From Begonia masoniana (lineage: Eukaryota > Streptophyta > Magnoliopsida > Cucurbitales > Begoniaceae): DNA of 64,000 nt. The translations under genes were made by a program, and so were the position numbers. The stretch covers positions 45,472,309 to 45,536,308 of the forward strand of contig CM039512.1 of the NCBI GenBank assembly GCA_022432975.1, read 5' to 3'. The notes beneath the pieces were generated by a model. The model was not told the DNA's origin. It did no database searches and was given only the letters and a program-made list of their open reading frames with translations. Positions 57,471-64,000 of the stretch are shown piece by piece. How positions within the stretch are numbered: the stretch's first letter is position 1; each line of letters opens with the position of its first letter.

Positions 57471-57938
57471 TGTAACACCCGGTTTATTAGAATTAAAATA
57501 ATCTATTAATCTTCTAAGTGTGAATTTTATAGAATGAAATTAGGGGTAAAATCAATTAGGTTAATGAGTAACTAAGTGAGGGCATAAGGGTAATTGTCAA
57601 TTTTGCAAATGGATAACGTATTTAAGGAAAGAGTAAATGAGGTATAGCCGTCATACTCATTTCACTCTCGGTTTTCAGCTCAACCCAGCAGAGCTCTCTA
57701 GGCGATTTCCTCACCGATTCCTCCAACCCAGGTGAGTTTTGATTCGATTAATTGCTGATTTTAGTACCTAGGTAGCTTAAGGATCCCAACGTATGCATTT
57801 TGTTAATGTTACGAGTGAGAGATTCTGCTTGAGGATTAGAGCAGAATCGGGAATGTTAGATAAATAGAAATGCCCAACCCACTCCTTAGATTTCTGAATA
57901 GCTTAGATTGAGGTTTAACGTTCTGTTTATGAATATAG

Positions 57939-57989
57939 GTGAACAAACCCCCGAAGTAGCTCTTAACCGAGCATTTGCAAGGAATCCAG
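57939..57989 (+). other. predicted 51-nt micro-exon in the element 4 LTR
   Basis: GAATATAG precedes it and GTAAGT follows at 57990. It reads EQTPEVALNRAFARNPG; the third exon from 58482 reads EEVLTGVSPDHVEE and ends at TAG 58526-58528. Both match the reverse-strand solo LTR of the same family. I found no in-frame ATG in the predicted first exon. Confidence 0.42.
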
Positions 57990-58154
57990 GTAAGTAAAGT
58001 ATTGCTTGTGCCTTCGGGCCTACATCACAAAACAGTAGGTTTATGTATGCTTGAATATTTCTATTGTCCATGCATCATGTTTTTGTTAAAAGTTACGAAA
58101 ATGAATTTCATGTAAGGAATGGTAAGGTATGAACTGTATGCGACAGACAAACTA

Positions 58155-58346
58155 TTAAGGGAATTCATCCGCCCCTTAATTGAGTATGAGGATGTAGACA
58201 TTGGGAGAATTGATCCCACTCCCAAGGGAACCATGGGATCAGATCAGCTGTTAAGGGAATTCATCCGCCCCTTAATTGAGTATGAGGATGTAGACATTGG
58301 GAGAATTGATCCCACTCCCAAGGGAACCATGGGATCTGATCATGAT
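58155..58346 (+). repeat. 96-bp tandem duplication with paired 25-nt hairpins in the element 4 LTR
   Basis: Two nearly identical 96-bp units (starting 58155 and 58251). Each holds one hairpin with arms TTAAGGG / CCCTTAA and loop aattcatccgc (58155-58179) and one with arms TTGGGAG / CTCCCAA and loop aattgatccca (58201-58225). An 83-residue open frame across it is a byproduct of the repeat. Confidence 0.92.
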
Positions 58347-58894
58347 ATGAACGAATATGTATGCCACTGAGAGGAGAAAATAGAAACTGCATATTTAGGA
58401 GTTTAAGCTCAGCATTTTATTTCATTCATATACTGCTTTACTTATTTAGCATTAGGCTAATAGATGAGTTTTGTGATGTAGGTGAAGAAGTGTTAACAGG
58501 TGTGTCTCCTGATCATGTTGAGGAATAGTGGACGTTGGAGGAGTGCATTCAGGCCTCGACATGGTAACTGATGGGGCGGTTTAGCATGTTGTTTACAGAT
58601 GTAGAGGTTTAGTGGATAATGATTTAAATTGAGTATATGGAGTTTTTAGTAAAGGAGATTACGGCTGCTTGACTTCGTTTTCGAGAATTTCTGATTTTCA
58701 TGTTCTTACTGATTTTGATCAATACAATGACTTGGAGTGTTATGAATGGATTTTTGGTAAAATGTTTTAAGTCTGTTAGATAGTCGAATCTTTCTCGGGT
58801 TATAGGCAGGTTGTTTAGTCCATTGGTGGGAATTGAATAATTTTGTATCAGTGGATATGTGTAGAGGTTTATTGCGTTCTGTTGAAAGGAATTG

Positions 58895-59510
58895 TGTTGA
58901 TGTCTATCGGAAGAGGGAAGTCTACCGGTAGATGTCTCATGTTTGTCTTCCGGCTGACGTCATCGGAAGAGTAAAGCATTTGTCTTCCGGCTGACGTCAT
59001 CGGCAGAAGAAGTGTAATGGAAGTCGGGTGAGTATGTCTTCCGGCTGACGTCATCGGAAGAGTAACGCATTTGTCTTCCGGCTGACGTCATCGGCAGAAG
59101 AAGTGTAATGAAGTCGGGTGAGTATCTTCCGGCTGACGTCATCGGAAGAGTAAAGCATTGTCTTCCGGCTGACGTCATCGGCAGAAGAAGTGTAAGGGAA
59201 GTCGGGTGAGTATGACTTCCGGCTGACGTCATCGGAAGAGGAAAGCATTGAATTGTCTTCCGGCTGACGTCATCGGAAGAGGAAATAGGTATTTTGTCGT
59301 TTACTCATCGGAAGAGGAAATAGGTATTTTGTCGTTTACTCATCGGAAGAAGAAATAGGTATTTTGTCGTTTACTCATCGGAAGAGGAAATAGGTATTTT
59401 GTCGTTTACTGACCGGAAGAGGGAATGGGTGTTTCGTCGTTTTCGGTTGATGCCGCTGACGTCATCGGAAAACGAAATAGGCGATTTGTCGTTTTGTTAC
59501 TGATGAAGTC
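58895..59510 (+). repeat. TGACGTCA / TCGGAAGA repeat region in the element 4 LTR
   Basis: Units of the form CTTCCGGCTGACGTCATCGG followed by AAGAG or CAGAAGAAG alternate; TGACGTCA occurs nine times. From about 59270 to 59410 a 35-bp unit containing GAGGAAATAGGTATTTTGTC repeats about four times. TGACGTCA is a palindromic binding site for plant bZIP factors. Confidence 0.92.
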
Positions 59511-59789
59511 TTCGGTTTTTTTTTTTATTTCTGCTTCTTTCGTTGACCTTGTCGTCGGCAGATGACTTCAACACTTCCGTTAATCACCCCAACAGTATAT
59601 TCTACAGTTCGTCTAACTTCATAGTTGTTTAAATGATTTTCCGCTGCAAAGTTTTCAAATGTTTTGAATGTATAGAAAATGTCAAATTTTGACTGTCGAA
59701 TGAAGTTTTAAAATTTATCCGAAAATTTCTTAGTCATGGTCAAGTAATGAGTAGCGACCCGGGTTCAGATAATTCGGGGCGTTACAGTA

Positions 59790-59801
59790 TGGTATCAGAG
59801 A
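59790..59801 (+). promoter_or_regulatory. primer-binding site of element 4
   Basis: TGGTATCAGAGA lies three bases after the LTR end; eleven of its bases match the sites of elements 2 and 3. CTGTAAGTGTTTA follows about 80 bases downstream, as in element 3. Confidence 0.92.
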
Positions 59802-59905
59802 CATGTTGCTAAACCGTTCAGAAGATTACTCATCAGTGCCAATCGTCGCATGAATATACTCCAACAACTGTAAGTGTTTATGTTAGCTTTAGTTATAAGA
59901 TGTTT

Positions 59906-62900
59906 ATGAGTATAGATAACCTTGTGCAGAACCTTATACAAATGGCTAGACGACCGGGGAGACCAAGAGTACCTAGGGAGATGCCAAACTTGAGGAGTGA
60001 AGAAGATTCAAGTGTAATTAGACAGCTGACGGAGTTGATGCGTCAGCAGACAGACATTGTGCGACAGCAATCTGACCAGTTAGGTGTGTTATTGAGTCGG
60101 GAAACACAAGGAAGTGCCAATTCAGGTCAAGTCAATGAGCATTCAGGGGATAGATTTCGTAGGCTGCAACCACCCACATTTGATGGAAAGTCACCTAACC
60201 CGATTGTCGCTGAGGAATGGCTTCGAAAGATAGAGAGCATGTTCAGGTGTGCCAATGTTGGAGAAGGAGAGAAAGTCATTTTGGCAACGTTTCATCTAGC
60301 CGGTGATGCGCAACTTTGGTGGGAGTCGCTGGAGATCACCACCGATATCGCAACCATGCCTTGGTCGCAATTCAAGGAAGTCTTTTACGAGAAATACTTT
60401 AGCACCACTGTCCAGAACGCTAAGAAGGCTGAGTTTTTGAGCTTGAAGCAGACTGGGTCTGTGGCAGAGTACAACAGACAATTTGAGTCTCTGTCAAGGT
60501 TTGCTGGATACCTCGTTCATAGGAATGAGGACAAGGTGTTTCAATACCTGCAAGGTCTAAAGCCAGAAATTTACAGAGGAGTAAAGTATTCAGGCATCAA
60601 AGGCTTGTCATTCAGTGAAGTAGTGTCTACTGCATTGGAGGCAGAAGAAGCTGAAATGAAGTGTGCTGGACCAAAGGAAGCCCCGCGAAAGTTCTTTCAG
60701 CCCCACCAGCAGAGAGGGATAAAGAGGCCTGCTGAAGGCCAGGGTAGTCAGGGTACTGGAAAGAAGGTACCTGATGCCAAGAAGTTTCCTCAGTGCATGA
60801 AATGTATGAAGAGCCACCTGGGCGAGTGTAAGTTTGGGACTGGTAAGTGTTATAACTGTGAGGAGTTTGGACATTCGCTTAAGGATTGCCCGAAGCCCAG
60901 AGTCCTTCGATGTTTCAACTGTAATAAGACTGGCCACGTCATCAGAGACTGCCCAACGTTGAAGAGTGGCCCTGCTAAGATAAAACCGAGAATATTTTCC
61001 ATGATGGAGTCGGGCGAAGAGGACCAGCCCGCTGTTGTGTCAGGTACTATATTGGTTAATTCCATGCCTGCTTTTACCTTGCTAGATTCAGGAGCAACCC
61101 ATTCTTTTGTTGCGTCTGCTTTTGCTGATAAGTTAGAAGTACAATCCACACCTTCTAGGCATGTATTCAATGTTGCTTTACCCTCTGGTGAACATTTACA
61201 TTCCAACCAAGTGTTGCATGATTGCATGGTATTAGTAGGGGACAAAAATCTATCTGCTGATTTAATTGTTATGGATATAATGGGATTTGATGTAATCTTA
61301 GGAATGGATTGGTTGTTCAAACACCACGCCATAATTGATTGTAGGACTGGGATAGTTAGTTTCCAACCCCCTGGTGGTTTGAAACATACCTTCCAAGCTT
61401 CAGAGAAGAGTAAGGAAATGTCTGTTATGACTTCTTTAAATTTTAGACCTTCACCATGCAAGGAGTACTTGTGCTTCTTGGCATGTGTTCTAGATACACA
61501 ACTTGTAGGTAAGGCAACTCCTCAAAATATCCTTGTTGTCCAAGACTTCCCTGAAGTGTTTCTAGATGACCTTCCCGGTTTGCCACCAGATAGAGAAATT
61601 GAGTTTGTTGTAGATGTCTACCCTGGAGCTGAACCTGTGTCTAAAAATCCCTATAGGTTATCACCTGCAGAACTCAAGGAATTAAAAGAGCAGTTGGAAG
61701 AGTTGTTAGAGAAAGGGTTCATACGCCCGAGCTTTTCACCGTGGGGTGCACCTGTCCTTTTTGTCAAAAAGAAGGATGGATCAATGCGCATGTGCATCGA
61801 TTATAGAGAACTGAATAAGTTAACTGTTAAGAACAAGTATCCCCTGCCTTGGATTGACGATTTATTTGACCAGCTCAATGGTGCAAGAGTTTTCTCTAAG
61901 ATTGATCTGAGGTCAGGTTATTATCAGTTGAAGGTTAAATCTGAAGATATCCCAAAGACTGCCTTTCGCACAAGGTATGGGCATTATGAGTTTTTGGTTA
62001 TGTCTTTTGGTTTGACAAATGCACCAGCAGCATTCATGGACCTTATGAACAGAGTGTTTCATGAGTATTTGGACAAGTTTGTCATTGTATTTATAGATGA
62101 CATTCTAATCTATTCCAAAACCAAGGAGGAGCATGCAGAACACTTAAACCTAGTGTTAGGATTACTGAAACAGCACCAATTATACGCCAAGTTTTCTAAG
62201 TGTGAATTTTGGTTGGACCAAGTTCACTTTTTAGGACATGTCATTTCTGGAAATGGATTATCTGTTGATCCAGCTAAGGTTCAAGCAGTTAGGGAATGGC
62301 CCCAACCGAAGAATGCCACCGATATCAGAAGTTTTCTTGGACTAGCAGGATACTATAGAAAGTTCATTGAAGGATTTTCAAAGATTGCTACACCTCTCAC
62401 TAAGTTGACTAGGAAGAATGTAAAGTACACATGGACCGATGAATGTGAACTTAGTTTCCAAACTTTGAAACAGAAACTGACCAATGCTCCTATTTTAACC
62501 CTTCCAGTTGAAGGTGGTAAGTATAGTATTTACTGTGATGCATCCAAGATTGGTCTTGGTTGTGTGTTGATGCAAGATGGAAAGGTAATAGCCTATGCTT
62601 CTAGACAGTTGAAAACTCATGAGAAGAATTACCCTACACATGACTTAGAATTAGCTGCTGTGGTATTTGCACTTAAAATTTGGAGACATTATTTGTATGG
62701 ACAATCTTGTGAAATCTTTTCCGACCATAAGAGCCTGAAGTACATTTTCACACAGAAGGAACTAAACATGAGGCAACGTAGATGGTTGGAATTTGTAAAA
62801 GACTATGACTTTGAGATTAAGTACCATCCCGGTAAGGCGAATGTAGTAGCTGATGCTTTGAGCAGAGTGACAACATCAGTTTCAGCATTGATACTTGACT

Positions 62901-64000
62901 TACCATTAGCCTTAGAATCTGAATTCCTAAAGTTTAATCTAGAGGCAGTATCCAATGTAACAGCTATACTTTCGGCCATGACCTTAAGACCTACAATTCT
63001 TGAGAAAATAAGGGAAGCTCAGTCAAATGATGATGAATGCAGCAAGTACAAGTCAAGTATGGATTCTGCGGACAATTTAGACTTTAACTGTTCTTCCGAT
63101 GGAATTCTTAAGTTTAGAAACAGATGGTTTGTTCCTGCCATTATGGAACTTTGGAATGAGATTCTTTCTGAGGCTCATTCTTCTAGATTCTCAGTTCACC
63201 CTGGGAGTACGAAGATGTATAAGGACCTTAAACAGCATTACTGGTGGCCAGGTATGAAAAGAAGTGTGGCAGAACATGTTGGATCATGTTTGTGTTGTCA
63301 GCAGATTAAAGCCGAGCATCAGAGACCCTCAGGAACATTACAACCTTTACCAGTTCCTGAATGGAAATGGGAACAAATAACCATGGATTTTGTTGTGGGA
63401 CTACCTAGGACAACTAAAGGACATGATGCAATTTGGGTGATAGTTGACCGTTTGACCAAATCATCCCATTTTCTGCCCATGAAGACGACATACTCGATGG
63501 ATCAACTTGCTGAGTTGTATGTTCAGGAAGTTGTTAGATTGCATGGAGTTCCGAGCACCATAGTTTCGGACCGAGATGCTAGATTTACATCTAAGTTTTG
63601 GAAGAGTTTGCATAAGGCAATGGGGACTCAGCTTAGTTTCAGTACAGCTTTCCACCCTCAAACAGATGGACAATCAGAAAGAACCATCCAAACATTAGAG
63701 GATATGCTCCGGGCATGTGTTTTGGATTTTCAAGGTTCTTGGAGCAAGTATTTGCCCTTGGTGGAATTTTCTTATAACAACAGTTTTCAGGCAACAATAG
63801 GAATGGCACCGTATGAAGCATTATATGGACGAAAATGTAGATCACCTTTGTACTGGGATGAAGTTGGTGAAGCACAGTTACTTGGTCCTGATGTTGTGCA
63901 GCAAACTGTTGAGAAGGTTGCTCTCATCCGTCAGAGGATCTTAACAGCTCAAAGTCGACAGAAAAGTTATGCTGACAGAAGACGCAGAGAGTTAGAGTTT
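59906..64000 (+). CDS. gypsy gag-pol polyprotein, partial at the window end (element 4)
   Basis: Open for 1365 codons with no stop. ATGs in frame occur at 59900, 59906 and 59942; the last (MARRPGRPR) corresponds to the start of element 3 gag. Gag has [16 protein letters not shown] and the WWESLE motif. Zinc binding is by two canonical CCHC knuckles (60848-60889 and 60911-60952), one more than element 3, preceded by [12 protein letters not shown]. The protease motif DSG is at 61084. Reverse transcriptase runs from about 61560, with FIDD near 62090. RNase H has [10 protein letters not shown] and SDHKSLKY, and the Trp after RQRR is intact. Integrase has [19 protein letters not shown] and the DDE residues (Asp near 63386, Asp near 63568, Glu near 63677). 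Spacing and motifs are complete as far as visible, so the copy could be functional or very recent. Confidence 0.95.
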   Translation, partial: MSIDNLVQNLIQMARRPGRPRVPREMPNLRSEEDSSVIRQLTELMRQQTDIVRQQSDQLGVLLSRETQGSANSGQVNEHSGDRFRRLQPPTFDGKSPNPIVAEEWLRKIESMFRCANVGEGEKVILATFHLAGDAQLWWESLEITTDIATMPWSQFKEVFYEKYFSTTVQNAKKAEFLSLKQTGSVAEYNRQFESLSRFAGYLVHRNEDKVFQYLQGLKPEIYRGVKYSGIKGLSFSEVVSTALEAEEAEMKCAGPKEAPRKFFQPHQQRGIKRPAEGQGSQGTGKKVPDAKKFPQCMKCMKSHLGECKFGTGKCYNCEEFGHSLKDCPKPRVLRCFNCNKTGHVIRDCPTLKSGPAKIKPRIFSMMESGEEDQPAVVSGTILVNSMPAFTLLDSGATHSFVASAFADKLEVQSTPSRHVFNVALPSGEHLHSNQVLHDCMVLVGDKNLSADLIVMDIMGFDVILGMDWLFKHHAIIDCRTGIVSFQPPGGLKHTFQASEKSKEMSVMTSLNFRPSPCKEYLCFLACVLDTQLVGKATPQNILVVQDFPEVFLDDLPGLPPDREIEFVVDVYPGAEPVSKNPYRLSPAELKELKEQLEELLEKGFIRPSFSPWGAPVLFVKKKDGSMRMCIDYRELNKLTVKNKYPLPWIDDLFDQLNGARVFSKIDLRSGYYQLKVKSEDIPKTAFRTRYGHYEFLVMSFGLTNAPAAFMDLMNRVFHEYLDKFVIVFIDDILIYSKTKEEHAEHLNLVLGLLKQHQLYAKFSKCEFWLDQVHFLGHVISGNGLSVDPAKVQAVREWPQPKNATDIRSFLGLAGYYRKFIEGFSKIATPLTKLTRKNVKYTWTDECELSFQTLKQKLTNAPILTLPVEGGKYSIYCDASKIGLGCVLMQDGKVIAYASRQLKTHEKNYPTHDLELAAVVFALKIWRHYLYGQSCEIFSDHKSLKYIFTQKELNMRQRRWLEFVKDYDFEIKYHPGKANVVADALSRVTTSVSALILDLPLALESEFLKFNLEAVSNVTAILSAMTLRPTILEKIREAQSNDDECSKYKSSMDSADNLDFNCSSDGILKFRNRWFVPAIMELWNEILSEAHSSRFSVHPGSTKMYKDLKQHYWWPGMKRSVAEHVGSCLCCQQIKAEHQRPSGTLQPLPVPEWKWEQITMDFVVGLPRTTKGHDAIWVIVDRLTKSSHFLPMKTTYSMDQLAELYVQEVVRLHGVPSTIVSDRDARFTSKFWKSLHKAMGTQLSFSTAFHPQTDGQSERTIQTLEDMLRACVLDFQGSWSKYLPLVEFSYNNSFQATIGMAPYEALYGRKCRSPLYWDEVGEAQLLGPDVVQQTVEKVALIRQRILTAQSRQKSYADRRRRELEF

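Larger units (their letters stand above)
57471..59786 (+). repeat. 5' LTR of element 4 (family 4)
   Basis: 2316 bp from TGTAACACCCGG to GGGGCGTTACA. Parts in order: first exon ending CAG before GTGAGT (57732), micro-exon 57939-57989, hairpin GCC-TTCG-GGC (58010-58019), 96-bp duplication with 25-nt hairpins (58155-58346), acceptor at 58481, third exon to 58528, and a long repeat region (58895-59510) with nine TGACGTCA palindromes. Confidence 0.94.
57471..64000 (+). mobile_element. Ty3/gypsy chromovirus element 4, 5' LTR and uninterrupted gag-pol (runs off the window)
   Basis: 5' LTR 57471-59786, primer site at 59790, and one open frame from 59906 through gag, protease, reverse transcriptase, RNase H and integrase up to the last base. 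No stop or frameshift was found in about 4.1 kb, which makes this the best preserved gypsy copy. The left target pentamer should be GTAAT (57466-57470). The 3' LTR and the C-terminal tail lie beyond the window. Confidence 0.93.

Noticed and set aside
58119..58370. 83-residue open frame with a repeated peptide
   Set aside because: It is produced by the 96-bp tandem duplication in the LTR and has no support as a gene.

Overview
The window is a block of repeat-rich flowering-plant (probably eudicot) nuclear DNA. I found no host gene, tRNA or rRNA. Almost everything that can be assigned is LTR retrotransposon: Ty3/gypsy chromoviruses with LTRs of about 2.3-2.8 kb starting TGTAAYACCCG and a TGGTATCAGAG primer site, a SIRE/Maximus-type Ty1/copia element, and remnants of an Athila/Tat-type gypsy element. 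The evidence is the plant-type primer sites, the CCHC Gag, DTG/DSG protease, FIDD and YVDD reverse transcriptase and HHCC/DDE integrase motifs, and several exact 5-bp target-site duplications (TSDs).

Layout. (1) 1-1310 is a pure TA microsatellite running straight into gypsy element 1 (coding remnant 1311-4995, 3' LTR 5036-7588). Element 1 seems to sit in an older LTR of its own family (fragment 7589-8828), which sits in the 5' LTR of element 2 (remaining LTR 8829-9759, interior 9760-14515). (2) Element 2's 3' LTR (14516-15830 plus 35944-37312) is split by element 3 (15831-35943, complete with both LTRs). Element 3 is split in its pol by a complete reverse-strand copia element (21535-32055, TSD ACACC). 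LTR divergence judged by eye falls with nesting depth: about 3-4% for element 2, 1.5-2% for element 3, 0.6% for the copia element. (3) 37313-48105 holds a reverse-strand gypsy LTR cut by a family-1 solo LTR (38391-40971, TSD CTTAC), then a decayed forward-strand copia element cut by a reverse-strand family-4 solo LTR (43206-45532, TSD TTGTT). (4) 48106-53574 is old AT-rich sequence with a putative reverse-strand LTR, an Athila-type reverse transcriptase remnant and a 100-bp assembly gap. (5) 53575-57470 is a gypsy LTR cut by a family-3 solo LTR (54034-56840, TSD TTTAG). (6) 57471-64000 is the 5' LTR and an uninterrupted gag-pol of element 4, which runs off the window and is the best preserved gypsy copy.

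The most interesting signals lie inside the LTRs. Eight gypsy LTRs of at least four families share what looks like a two-intron leader: a TC-rich first exon ending at a donor, a micro-exon of 45-58 nt ending at a perfect AGGTAAGT donor, a small GC-rich hairpin just inside the second intron, and an acceptor of the form TG(A/G)TGTAG before GTG. In four families the predicted exon 2-exon 3 junction keeps one reading phase and ends in a short acidic tail. The second intron of families 3 and 4 carries arrays of exactly 25-nt hairpins with covarying arms. Nearer the LTR 3' end is a cassette of short palindrome-based repeats that differs completely between copies of one family, and one motif (ACGTCATCGGYAGAWG) is shared between the copia LTR and family-4 gypsy LTRs. 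These are readings of the sequence only; no alignment, folding or expression analysis was run.
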